DNA of 64,000 bases from an uncultured Succinivibrio sp. GTDB taxonomy: Bacteria > Pseudomonadota > Gammaproteobacteria > Enterobacterales > Succinivibrionaceae. The notes beneath the pieces are model-generated. The model was not told where the DNA came from and searched no databases. It saw only the letters and a program-made list of their open reading frames with translations. A program made the translations under genes and the position numbers. This document shows, in pieces, positions 19,094-26,534 of the stretch; position 1 is the first letter of the stretch; the number at the start of each line of letters is the position of its first letter. Where the stretch lies: assembly GCA_900770725.1 (NCBI GenBank), contig CAAGLL010000019.1:1-64000 (forward strand). The letters are read 5' to 3'.

Positions 19094-19519
19094 CTATTTG
19101 CCGGGATCTTCCTTTGCGATCACCTCGTCGTTCAAGGCCTTTGCCGCATCGACGGCCTGCCAGGCGCGCGGGGAGGGCTTCTCGTACTTGCGGATCTTGA
19201 AGGTGAAGCTGCGCTTCATCTGCTCGGAGGAGATGCGGAACTCGAAATAGTCGGGATGCTCGTTGTAGATCTTCATCGGGATCTCGAGCTGGGGGATGTC
19301 GAACTGGCAGCGCGATCCGCTGAAGTCGGGATCCGGGCTGATGTCGATGCGGAACTTGACGGTGCCGCCGTTGGGCTTCTTCTCGTCGACTGCCACCACG
19401 GTGAGCCTGGCCAGCAGGTTCAGGCTCTGCACCGAAGCATCGTTCGAGCTGTAGGCGTGCACCTCGCCGTACATCACCTTGTTGACTGAAAGCCTGGTGT
19501 CGGCATCTGATTTGTTCAT
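19094..19519 (-). CDS. Uncharacterised 141-residue protein
   Basis: Starts at ATG 19519 (MNKSDADTRLSVNK). The body alternates short polar beta-like stretches (GEVHAYSSNDASVQSL, VKFRIDISPDPDFSGSRCQFDIPQLEIP, YFEFRISSEQMKRSFTFKIRKYE) and ends in a charged helix. No signal peptide, no membrane segment and one cysteine, so it is probably a cytoplasmic beta-rich protein. I do not recognise a family. Upstream is a perfect 13-base palindrome TTAGCA-C-TGCTAA (19540-19552), a possible operator. It sits between the flrBC operon and a tRNA gene and has its own terminator. Confidence 0.6.
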   Translation of the reverse strand: MNKSDADTRLSVNKVMYGEVHAYSSNDASVQSLNLLARLTVVAVDEKKPNGGTVKFRIDISPDPDFSGSRCQFDIPQLEIPMKIYNEHPDYFEFRISSEQMKRSFTFKIRKYEKPSPRAWQAVDAAKALNDEVIAKEDPGK

Positions 19520-19657
19520 TGGCAGTCTCCGGCAAATTCTTAGCACTGCTAATTCTAAGTCAAAGCGCGGGAAATGGGCAACGCAAACGCAGGCGGCACG
19601 GGAAGGGCAAAGCGCTGATCCAAGGGAGCAGATCTGAATAATGCCATGATCCAAAAA

Positions 19658-19685
19658 CAAAAAAAGAGCTGCAAATTGCAACTCT
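19658..19685 (-). terminator. Terminator of tRNA-Arg
   Basis: Minus strand AGAGTTGCAATTTGCAGCTCT forms a ten-pair stem with one mismatch, followed by a run of about seven T. It lies 47 bases after the tRNA 3' end. Confidence 0.7.
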
Positions 19686-19731
19686 CCTTTCGCAAAGCCT
19701 TCATCGGGCTTCAAGAACCATTTTCGTCAAA

Positions 19732-19806
19732 TGGCGACCCTAGTAGGAATCGAACCTACAACTAGCCCTTAGGAGGGGCTCGTTATATCCATTTAACTAT
19801 GGGGTC
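19732..19806 (-). tRNA. tRNA-Arg (anticodon CCU)
   Basis: Minus strand begins GACCCCATAGTTAAATGG and ends with the encoded CCA. The anticodon stem AGCCC/GGGCT closes the loop CTCCTAA, giving anticodon CCT, which reads AGG. The T arm is GTAGG-TTCGATT-CCTAC. The acceptor stem GACCCCA/TAGGGTC has one C-A mismatch at the sixth pair. It closely resembles E. coli ArgW in the D and anticodon arms. AGG is frequent in these genes, so this tRNA is not rare-codon in use here. Confidence 0.95.
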
Positions 19807-19830
19807 AACGGGCAACATTATATCCACGGG

Positions 19831-19873
19831 GCGGGGCGCGGGCAACACCCGCAGGAAAATTCCCGCGCCCCGC
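19831..19873. terminator. GC-rich inverted repeat after flgT
   Basis: GCGGGGCGCGGG (19831-19842) and CCCGCGCCCCGC (19862-19873), a 12-base-pair perfect stem with a 19-base loop, between flgT and the tRNA on the minus strand. Probably ends the flgT transcript; no T-run. Confidence 0.5.
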
Positions 19874-19879
19874 CTAGGC

Positions 19880-21064
19880 TTATTCGGCCATCTCCACCTG
19901 ATCGTTCACGCGCACGTTGAGCAGGTTGTCGTTGAGATCGGCAGGCTTGAGCCTGGCGCTGGTCGGATAGACCTTGTCCACCACGTAGATCCCGCGGGCC
20001 TTGTCCGTGCGACCGTAGGTCCCGCCGTCGGGGGCCACGGTCTCCGAGGTCTGGCCGATGGTGAACTTCATGCCCGGCTGGATCCCGTTTTCAGAGCCCA
20101 GGTCGATGATGAAGCCGTCGTTGTCCAGGTCGATGATCGAGGCCGAGGGCATGCGGCACTGGAGCGCGCCTATGATGTCCGAGGCCGCGCGCTCGGTGAG
20201 CTGGTGGACCCTGGTGCCGTAGGCCGAGCCCTTGAACTGCTCGGACCTGAGGTCGATGAACTCGCCCTGCTTGAACGGCCAGTCGGCCACGGCCTGGTAG
20301 TTCTGCGTGAACAGCTGCGAGCCGTTGCGCGCGTCGTAGACCGTCACGGAGAAGCTGATGCTGCGGGTCCTCTGGTAGAAGAGCTTGTCGAGCACCCCGC
20401 TGCCGGCGTCCGATGCGGCGGCCGAGTCTATGGTGCCGGTGACGATGAAGCCCGCCTGGTTCTGGCGGCCCAGGCCTACGAGCTCGTCGCGCAGCTCCCC
20501 GCCTGGGGCGCTGCCGTAGCCGGTGCCCTGCAGCGTCGCGTTGACCGGCGGGCGCACCGCGAGGGCCGGGGACTTGGAGAGGGCCTGGTAGACGTCGGCG
20601 CTTATCTCCTGGTTAATATTCTCGACCCCCGCGCTGCCCTGGTAGGCGTTCTGATCGCGGTAGGAGAAGGCGATGGGCACCACGCTCTTGCGCAGCCTCG
20701 AGGCCGCGCAGGTGCGCTGGTGCTCGTCGTCGAGCAGCACCTTGGCGGTGACGCTCACGCGGCCTGCGGTCTTCTGCTCCTCGGTCACGACCACGCGGCG
20801 CACCGGCACCGAGGACTGGACGCTCATGGAGTTGTGCTGCAGCACCCCTCCCTTGAAGTCAGAGACGATGCTCACCTGGGCGCCGGCCTCCAGCATGGCG
20901 TTGCGGATGGCGTCGTTGACCGCCTCGTCGCGCGCCTGGGATACCGAGTCCATGATCGGCGCAGTGCCGGTCACCGTGTACCACTTGGCCGCCGCCTGCC
21001 CCGAGGCCAGGGCGGCGCAGGCGCACAAAAGCGCCTTGAGCATAGCTTTGGATGAAATGTGCAT
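19880..21064 (-). CDS. flgT: FlgT, flagellar H/T-ring assembly protein
   Basis: Periplasmic protein that builds the H ring around the LP ring of sodium-driven polar flagella. I place the start at ATG 21064 (MHISSKAMLKALL), six bases after GGAG; in-frame ATGs at 21070 and 21076 are alternatives. A signal peptide ends near SGQAAAKWY. The mature protein has WYTVTGTAPIMDSVSQARDEAVNDAIRNAMLEAGAQVS, characteristic of the FlgT N domain, a middle TolB-N-like region (PIAFSYRDQNAY, GFIVTGTID) and a C-terminal SH3-like part (IDLDNDGFIIDLGSENGIQPGMKF). It faces flgO, the usual divergent arrangement. Confidence 0.9.
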   Translation of the reverse strand: MHISSKAMLKALLCACAALASGQAAAKWYTVTGTAPIMDSVSQARDEAVNDAIRNAMLEAGAQVSIVSDFKGGVLQHNSMSVQSSVPVRRVVVTEEQKTAGRVSVTAKVLLDDEHQRTCAASRLRKSVVPIAFSYRDQNAYQGSAGVENINQEISADVYQALSKSPALAVRPPVNATLQGTGYGSAPGGELRDELVGLGRQNQAGFIVTGTIDSAAASDAGSGVLDKLFYQRTRSISFSVTVYDARNGSQLFTQNYQAVADWPFKQGEFIDLRSEQFKGSAYGTRVHQLTERAASDIIGALQCRMPSASIIDLDNDGFIIDLGSENGIQPGMKFTIGQTSETVAPDGGTYGRTDKARGIYVVDKVYPTSARLKPADLNDNLLNVRVNDQVEMAE

Positions 21065-21098
21065 GTCCATCTCCATGGGAGTGTCAGAAAATTGTATC

Positions 21099-21114
21099 TG
21101 GCACTGAATTTGCA
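21099..21114 (+). promoter_or_regulatory. Sigma-54 promoter of flgOP(N)
   Basis: TGGCAC, five bases TGAAT, TTGCA: a perfect consensus match with correct spacing, 89 bases before the flgO start, in the flgT/flgO divergent region. Confidence 0.85.
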
Positions 21115-21203
21115 TTATCCATACCGAAATCAGCATGGCGGCGCGCAGATGGCGCCGCAGGCGAAAAAAAATTATAAGAGCAAAGCAGGTGCAGAGGTTC
21201 AGG

Positions 21204-22304
21204 ATGAAGCATTTGATGGCCGCGGCGGCGGTTGCCGCCGCCATGGCAGCCCTGGCGGGCTGCTCGGCAAATCCTGCCCCGGACGGCAGGAAGACGGGCT
21301 CTGATGACGTCTACTCGCAGCCGGGGATGGAGGTGAGCAAGGTCGCCTCGCAGATGGCGGACACCCTGGCGCAGACCCTGGGGGCGGATCTCCAGGCGCA
21401 GGAGCGCGAGGCCGCCGACGAGAAGGGCAACCTGAGGGCGAAGAAGCCCAGCTATCCGCGCGTGGCCGTGACGTCGTTCACCGACACCGACACTTATGAG
21501 AACGCCGGATCGCTGGGCAGGCAGCTTGGCGAGTTCTTCATCCACGAGCTCGACCGCCGCGGGATCCCGGTGGTCGAGTTCAAGACCACCGGCAGCATCT
21601 CCGTTTCCAAGGACGGCGAGATGGTGTTCTCGCGCGACTGGAAGAAGCTGGCCTCGCAGGCGCGCATCCGCCACGTGCTCGCCGGCACCATCAGCCGCAA
21701 CGAGCGCGGCGTGGTGCTCTCAGGCAGGATCATCGACATGCGCACCTCGCAGGTCATGGGCTCGGCAACCGGCTTCGTCCCCTACAAGAACCTGCCTTAC
21801 TGCTACCGCACCGCCGACAGGAACTGCTCGTTCGAGGGCGTGCTCTCCTACTACTCCTACATCCCCGCAGGCGGCGCCCAGTCGCGCACCGTGACAGGAG
21901 CCAACGGCACCTCGATGAAGGACACCGTGACCTATTCAGGCACCGGCGCAGCCCCGGCCCCATCCTCGTACGGCAGCTATTACGCCGCTGGCACCTCGGT
22001 TTCAGGCGCAACTTACAGCGGCAACAATCCGCGCACCGGCAAGCAGATGCTGCACGAGACCTCCGAGGAGCGGCAGGCCCGCCAGAAGCTCTGGCACGAC
22101 CAGTCGTTCAACGAGCAGTACTACCCCTCAGGCGCCAGCACCGCAGCCACCTCCACCGGCAACTACGAGCAGTTCATCCACGGCCACGGCTCGATGTCGG
22201 GCAAGGGCAGCGTCATTTATCCGGCGGACACCTACCGCTACCAGGGCAAGCTGGTGCGCGACGTGCACGACCAGAGCCAGTACCAGCGCATCGAGGACAA
22301 TTAG
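21204..22304 (+). CDS. flgO: FlgO-family outer-membrane lipoprotein of the flagellar H ring
   Basis: 366-residue lipoprotein. Start at ATG 21204 (GAGG upstream). MKHLMAAAAV and a hydrophobic stretch end in lipobox LAGC with Cys20. The FlgO domain covers roughly residues 45-215: RVAVTSFTDTDTYENAGSLGRQLGEFFIHELDRRGIPVVEFKTTGSI, then ILAGT-type VLAGTISRNERGVVLSGRIIDMRTSQV. The C-terminal 150 residues are Ser/Thr/Gly/Tyr-rich low complexity, longer than in Vibrio FlgO (about 220 residues), and may be disordered. flgP follows after 13 bases. Confidence 0.85.
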   Translation: MKHLMAAAAVAAAMAALAGCSANPAPDGRKTGSDDVYSQPGMEVSKVASQMADTLAQTLGADLQAQEREAADEKGNLRAKKPSYPRVAVTSFTDTDTYENAGSLGRQLGEFFIHELDRRGIPVVEFKTTGSISVSKDGEMVFSRDWKKLASQARIRHVLAGTISRNERGVVLSGRIIDMRTSQVMGSATGFVPYKNLPYCYRTADRNCSFEGVLSYYSYIPAGGAQSRTVTGANGTSMKDTVTYSGTGAAPAPSSYGSYYAAGTSVSGATYSGNNPRTGKQMLHETSEERQARQKLWHDQSFNEQYYPSGASTAATSTGNYEQFIHGHGSMSGKGSVIYPADTYRYQGKLVRDVHDQSQYQRIEDN

Positions 22305-22317
22305 AGGAGGCAGCCAG

Positions 22318-22794
22318 ATGATTAAGGATTTCCTGAAGCTCTCCGCGGCCTCTGCCGCAGCTTTGGCCATGGCGCTTTCGCTTGGCGGATGCCAGATGCT
22401 CTCGAGCACCTCGTTCACCCGCGACATCGCCTACACCGACACCGGGGTGCACCGCCCCGACGAGTTCCCGGTGCTCCACGCCACCGGCTACGCGGTGATC
22501 TCGAGGCAGCCTGGGCGCACCGAGGACGAGCGCGAGATCATGGCGATGCGCGCCTCGAAGGTCGAGGCCTACCGCGAGCTCACCGAGCAGGTCAACGGCC
22601 TGTACCTCAAGGCCTCGACCACGCTTGCGGGCAACACCCGCCAGGCGCGCGACAGCGTGCGCTCGGAGGTGGAGGGCTACGTGCATGGCGCGCGCGTCAT
22701 CAGGCAGTACCCGGTGGGCGACACCTACGCCACTGAGCTTGAGCTCGACACCAAGATAATCTACGACCTCTATGACATCAGGGGGGCACTATGA
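22318..22794 (+). CDS. flgP: FlgP, LPP20-family flagellar lipoprotein
   Basis: 158-residue outer-membrane lipoprotein of the polar flagellar disk/H ring. Lipobox LGGC with Cys25 after MIKDFLKLSAASAAAL. Mature features: VLHATGYAVISRQPG, EREIMAMRASKVEAYRELTEQVNGLYLKASTTL (the conserved LPP20 helix) and a beta-strand C terminus EGYVHGARVIRQYPVGDTYATELELD. AGAGGAGG precedes the ATG. Its stop overlaps the start of flgN. Confidence 0.92.
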   Translation: MIKDFLKLSAASAAALAMALSLGGCQMLSSTSFTRDIAYTDTGVHRPDEFPVLHATGYAVISRQPGRTEDEREIMAMRASKVEAYRELTEQVNGLYLKASTTLAGNTRQARDSVRSEVEGYVHGARVIRQYPVGDTYATELELDTKIIYDLYDIRGAL

Positions 22795-23255
22795 TGAACG
22801 CCCAGCAGTTCTCCCAGGCCGCAGTCAAGGCGCGCCCGGTCACGCTGTGCCTCAAGGATCAGGAAGGCCTGCTTTCCGAGCTTGAGGAGCTCCTTCAGAA
22901 CGAGCATGTCGCGCTCAGGCACCGCGATCTCGACACCTTGAACGCGATCTCGGCGCGCAAGTCCTCGCTGATGCTTACGCTCCAGGGCAACGACCAGCGC
23001 ATCCGCTTAAATCCCCAGGCCGGGCTCCTCAAGACCATCTACAAGGGCAGGGTCGATGCCATGAAGTCCGCGCTCTTGCGCTGCAAGAAGCTCAACGCCA
23101 TCAACGGCAGGCTCATCAACCTGAACCTCCACGCGACGATGCGCCTCTCCTCGGTGCTCATGAGCGCCCGCGACCGGAGCACGATGAACCTCACCTACAC
23201 CGACAAGGGCAGGACGCGCGCCAGCGGGCCGGTGAGGCTCTCCATCGAGGCCTGA
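22794..23255 (+). CDS. flgN: FlgN flagellar export chaperone
   Basis: 153-residue helical cytoplasmic chaperone that escorts hook-filament junction proteins FlgK and FlgL. The FlgN pattern is LLSELEELLQNEHVALRHRDLDTLNAISARKSSLMLTLQGNDQRI, followed by a long second helix (MKSALLRCKKLNAINGRLINLNLHATM). Two adjacent ATGs exist (22791 and 22794); the latter is seven bases from GGGGG and overlaps the flgP stop by one base. In relatives flgN is followed by flgM; here two unrelated genes and a terminator lie between, and flgM is on the other strand. Confidence 0.88.
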   Translation: MNAQQFSQAAVKARPVTLCLKDQEGLLSELEELLQNEHVALRHRDLDTLNAISARKSSLMLTLQGNDQRIRLNPQAGLLKTIYKGRVDAMKSALLRCKKLNAINGRLINLNLHATMRLSSVLMSARDRSTMNLTYTDKGRTRASGPVRLSIEA

Positions 23256-23286
23256 TCAAGGCAACTTGCTGATCTTCAACGGCACT

Positions 23287-23333
23287 GTACAAAGGGCGGA
23301 AAACCTGAGACGCGGTTTTCCGCCATTTTGTAC
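23287..23333. repeat. Long imperfect inverted repeat between flgN and the SSB-like gene
   Basis: GTACAAA + GGCGGAAAACC pairs with GGTTTTCCGCC + TTTGTAC. The inner arms are an 11-base perfect match around an eight-base loop; the outer seven-base arms are offset by a G/AT bulge. Total span 47 bases. It could terminate the flgOPN transcript or be an operator or element boundary; it lacks a clear U-tract. Confidence 0.65.
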
Positions 23334-23360
23334 GATGCATGCCGTCTTAAGGAGGACAGC

Positions 23361-23723
23361 ATGCAATCTCTCAACAAAGCGCTCCTGTGCGGCACGGTCA
23401 CTCCCGACTGCCGCATCAGGAGCTTTTCGACCAGGCAGGGGAGGCTCCTCTGCTTTGAACTCATGACGACCACGCCCGGCAGCGGCAGGCGCGAGTACCA
23501 CAGCGTGGTGGCCCGCGACGGCGGCGGATCGGATCTTGCGACAAGGAGCGCGGCCTTCGTCTCCCCAGGCAGCATGGTCTTCGTGACCGGCATGATCCGC
23601 TACCGCATGCGCGCAGGCTATGGCTCAGGCAGGGTGACCGAGATAGACGCCACGGCCATAGACCCGGTGCTGCCGGAGGACGCGCCCAAAGGGGGGGATG
23701 GCCATGCCGAAAGTCTCCCTTGA
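23361..23723 (+). CDS. SSB-like single-stranded-DNA-binding OB-fold protein
   Basis: 120-residue protein with the SSB family layout: MQSLNKALLCGTVTPDCRIRSF, LLCFELMTT, REYHSVVARD, LATRSAAFVSPGSMVFVTGMIRYR, then RVTEIDATAI. This follows the canonical NKVILVGRLG, FRLAT, EWHRVV, YLRKGSQVYIEG blocks, but the acidic DDIPF tip of true housekeeping SSB is missing. AAGGAGG precedes the ATG. The last 20 bases overlap the ATPase gene, so the two are one unit. Short SSBs of this type are common on plasmids, phages and integrative elements. Confidence 0.7.
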   Translation: MQSLNKALLCGTVTPDCRIRSFSTRQGRLLCFELMTTTPGSGRREYHSVVARDGGGSDLATRSAAFVSPGSMVFVTGMIRYRMRAGYGSGRVTEIDATAIDPVLPEDAPKGGDGHAESLP

Positions 23724-24843
23724 CCGGATCTTCACGTCAAAGCGGCTGTGCGTGAAGGAGCTCGAGGTGCCAGGAGGCCAGGAGCGCACCCGCGTCCCGG
23801 CCATCGACCGCAGCTACGTTTTCCCGCTGCCCTTTCTAAACCAGGTCCTGCTCTACCTGGCCTGCCCGCTCCACGACTGCCTCTATGTCTCAGGCCCCTC
23901 CGGGTGCGGCAAGACCACGATGGCCCTGCAGGTGGCCGCAAGGCTCGGCTGGGGCGTCGAGCAGCTCACGCTCTGCGGCAAGAGCGAGAGCGCCGATCTC
24001 ATAGGCCACCCCGCGCTCAGGCGCGGCGAGCTCGTCTACGAGTACGGCCCGCTGGTGCGGGCGATGCGCCAAGGCGAGATCCTGATCCTAAACGAGATAG
24101 ACCTGATGCCGCCTTCGGATCTGGCGGCGCTCAACGACGTGCTCGAGGGCAAGCCCCTCGTGATCACCCAGAACTGCGGCGAGCTCGTCGCACCGGCCCC
24201 GGGCTTCCGCGTCATCGCCACGGCCAACACCAAGGGGCTTGGCGATGCTATGGGCTTCTACAGCGGCGCGCGCGTCTTAAACCAGGCCTTCCTCGACCGC
24301 TTCAGGTTCGTCGAGATAGGCTACCCGGACGAGCGCACCGAGACGGCGATCATCGCGACCGCCTGCCCGGGGCTCGACCAGGAGCTGGCCTCAAACCTCG
24401 TGCGCCTGGCAGGCGAGCTGCGCCACGCGGGATCCGATCAGAACGGGGCGGCGCTCTCGGCTCCCTTCTCGACCCGCGTGCTCTTGCGCATCGCCTCGCT
24501 CAAGCACGCCTGCCCGCACCTGCCGGTGCACCGGGCCATCGAGACGGGCTATTCGCTAAGGCTCCCCGACACCGAGCGCGAGTATGTCGCAAGGCTGTGC
24601 GCCGACATCTTCGGGAACGACGGCCAGGACGGCTCGGGCGCCATGGGCAAGAGCGCCCCGCGCCACGGCAGGGACGGGGAGGGCGCCGGGGACGGCGCCA
24701 TGGCCTTAAAGTCCCAGGACGAGGCTTTGGATGACGCTCAAGAGGCCGCGCAGGAGGGCGCGGTGACGGATGATGAAGCCAAATCTGAAGGCGCAGGGGA
24801 TCTGCCGCAGGATGGGCAGGGGGAGGACGGGACTCAAGGCTGA
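23704..24843 (+). CDS. MoxR/CobS-like AAA+ ATPase
   Basis: 379-residue AAA+ protein. I choose ATG 23704, six bases after a G-run; ATG 23698 is possible. Walker A GPSGCGKTT (about 64-72), a LIGHPALRRGELVYEYGPLVRAMRQGEILILNEIDLMPP stretch with Walker B in which the usual Asp is Asn (LNEID), sensor 1 RVIATANTKG, and LDRFRFVEIGYP as arginine-finger region. This is the MoxR/CobS group often found beside an SSB and a VWA protein on mobile elements. The C-terminal 80 residues are an acidic Gly/Asp/Glu/Gln-rich tail. No VWA partner is present. Function unknown. Confidence 0.72.
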   Translation: MPKVSLDRIFTSKRLCVKELEVPGGQERTRVPAIDRSYVFPLPFLNQVLLYLACPLHDCLYVSGPSGCGKTTMALQVAARLGWGVEQLTLCGKSESADLIGHPALRRGELVYEYGPLVRAMRQGEILILNEIDLMPPSDLAALNDVLEGKPLVITQNCGELVAPAPGFRVIATANTKGLGDAMGFYSGARVLNQAFLDRFRFVEIGYPDERTETAIIATACPGLDQELASNLVRLAGELRHAGSDQNGAALSAPFSTRVLLRIASLKHACPHLPVHRAIETGYSLRLPDTEREYVARLCADIFGNDGQDGSGAMGKSAPRHGRDGEGAGDGAMALKSQDEALDDAQEAAQEGAVTDDEAKSEGAGDLPQDGQGEDGTQG

Positions 24844-24896
24844 GCCTTCAGGCGGGGCGGCGCTGCCGCTCCTGCCTCCTGGGGTTTAAAGACAAG

Positions 24897-24932
24897 AAGG
24901 GCTGCAGCGGCTCCTGCCCCGCTGCAGCCCTT
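24897..24932. terminator. Strong hairpin between the ATPase gene and flgM
   Basis: AAGGGCTGCAGCGG, loop CTCCTGCC, CCGCTGCAGCCCTT: 14-base-pair perfect stem, usable from both strands. Confidence 0.8.
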
Positions 24933-24951
24933 CCCATGGAAGCTTTGGATG

Positions 24952-25332
24952 TCAGCCGAATATCGAGTTCAGCTCATCCTCGGAATCGATCATCTTTGAG
25001 GCGACCGACTCGAAATTGATCTTGTAGCTGCCGCTCTTGATCGCGGCCTTGAGCTTTTCGATCTTGCCCTGATCCATGCCGTCGGAAGCCTTGGCCTTCT
25101 CGGTGGCCTTGGTGAGGGCCTTGGCCGAATCGGTCAGCACGACCGCATCGGCCCTTGAAGAGGCTTCCGGGGCGATTGCAGCGCCAGTCGACCTCGCATA
25201 GGCGGCCGCGCGGGTATTTTCCGCAGCTACCCTTGAAGTCGATGCCTGGTTGTTTTCAGCTTTGGCGCTTTCCGTGTTGCGCGCTTGTGCCAGCGCATTT
25301 CCTGCGCGGCTGCTGAGTGCATCTATTGCCAT
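24952..25332 (-). CDS. flgM: FlgM anti-sigma-28 factor
   Basis: 126-residue negative regulator that holds FliA until the hook is complete and is then exported. The N-terminal half is low-complexity Ala/Asn/Ser/Arg, as in secreted FlgM; the C-terminal FliA-binding region is DGMDQGKIEKLKAAIKSGSYKINFESVASKMI, a clear FlgM match (KI-LKAAI-SG-Y). Slightly longer than the usual 100 or so residues. Transcribed opposite to cheV and with no flgN partner on its strand. Confidence 0.9.
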   Translation of the reverse strand: MAIDALSSRAGNALAQARNTESAKAENNQASTSRVAAENTRAAAYARSTGAAIAPEASSRADAVVLTDSAKALTKATEKAKASDGMDQGKIEKLKAAIKSGSYKINFESVASKMIDSEDELNSIFG

Positions 25333-25625
25333 TTCAGGCCCCCCGGAGTCCTCTCCATAAGTCTTTCCGCCTTTATAGTTTAACGTGTTTGCGGCGGTGT
25401 TTTTTCTCTGCTCACTTCTATTAACGTACCGTGCGGGATTTTCTTAAGCGTTTTTTTTCGCGTTCCATCGCGTCTTCAAAAAAGCTTGAAGGATCCACCA
25501 GATGGCGGGCACCTGCGGATCTTTCCCTGCGGCATGCTGGATATCGGAACAAACGGCGGAAGCTTTAGCGCTTTTGGACGTGGCGCTGTGCGGCCATGCC
25601 CCAGGAGCCTTGCGGGACGGGCCTG
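25333..25625. other. flgA-flgM gap without a gene
   Basis: 293 bases. The flgM side is AT-richer, with a TATAAA-like patch near 25373 and poly-A/poly-T runs at 25409-25415 and 25449-25458. I see no sigma-28 consensus, no credible ORF and no hairpin. Confidence 0.5.
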
Positions 25626-26336
25626 CTAGAGCAGCACCCTGACGGTGCCTGAGGCCGTGACCGTGGCGGTTATGACCTTCTTTGACTTGGAGTTGCGGAC
25701 CTGGACCTGGTCGTTGAGGTTGCCGTCGGTCAGGGCCTCGCCCTGGGCCTTGAGCGAGAGGTTCGATGTCACGGCCTCGATGTTCACCGGATCGCCGCGG
25801 CAGACCATGCAGATGTCGCCGTTGCGGATCTGCTCGCCCTGCCTGATGTCGCGCTTGAGCTTGGCCCCTTCCAGGGCCTTCTGGTCGTTGATGGCTGACT
25901 GGGAGTTCGTGGACTCGTCCACGTAGTCCTCCTTGAGCATGCCAGGGCCGATGACGGTGGCGCGCGGGAGGTTCGTCGCGGCGGTGACCGAGGGGATGAG
26001 CCTCCTCACCGTCACGGGGACGTAGATGGTGTAGCCTGCGCCGGGCTTGGCGCAGGTGATCTTGACCTGCGAGGATCTGGTGATGCGGCTGCCCTGGAGC
26101 TCGGCGGTGAGGTAGCCCTCGCACTTTCCGCCGTAGTCGCGGCGCTCGTCGAGCCTTGCGGCCTTGACGTCGATCTTCGCGCCGTCCTGCTGCCCCTGCG
26201 GGAACTGCGCGAGCACGTACTGCTCGGCCACAGTGCGCAGGAACTCGGCCTCGGCGCTGGTGGCCAGGGCCGCCGTGGGCGTAAAGGCTGCGGCCAGTGC
26301 TGCCGTTAACCCAATGAGCAAGGATGCGCTTTTCAA
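25626..26336 (-). CDS. flgA: FlgA, flagellar P-ring chaperone
   Basis: 236-residue periplasmic protein needed for FlgI ring assembly. A signal peptide (MKSASLLIGLTAALAAAF...AALA-T) is followed by the FlgA N-terminal beta domain and a C-terminal SAF domain: LPRATVIGPGMLKEDYVDE, LKRDIRQGEQIRNGDICMVCRGDPVNI, then GEALTDGNLNDQVQVRNSKSKKVITATVTASGTVRV, the most conserved stretch. Divergent from cheV, the classical flgA/cheV arrangement of polar flagellates. Confidence 0.93.
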   Translation of the reverse strand: MKSASLLIGLTAALAAAFTPTAALATSAEAEFLRTVAEQYVLAQFPQGQQDGAKIDVKAARLDERRDYGGKCEGYLTAELQGSRITRSSQVKITCAKPGAGYTIYVPVTVRRLIPSVTAATNLPRATVIGPGMLKEDYVDESTNSQSAINDQKALEGAKLKRDIRQGEQIRNGDICMVCRGDPVNIEAVTSNLSLKAQGEALTDGNLNDQVQVRNSKSKKVITATVTASGTVRVLL

Positions 26337-26534
26337 GAATCCCCCCGCGCCCGGACAGCCATGTTCCGGGACAGACTGAGTTTAGCACATTGGAATGTGA
26401 GCTTAATTTGCGTGAAACTTAGTGATCTGGCGGGGGTATTTGCTGATTTGCCTAGCCTTGTCTTGCGGCCATGCCTTATCATGGGGGCGTGATGGGGGCT
26501 TTGCGCCCCGGAGCATGCATTTCGGAGAATGAAA

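Noticed and set aside
19732..19806. Genomic island integrated at tRNA-Arg(CCU)
   Set aside because: No integrase, no direct repeat of the tRNA 3' end in the window, and flanking genes are conserved flagellar genes.
26441..26458. Possible sigma-54 promoter before cheV (CTGGCGGGGGTATTTGCT)
   Set aside because: The GG and GC doublets are 13 rather than 12 bases apart, and the -24 box is GGCGG instead of GGCAC; spacing errors abolish sigma-54 recognition.
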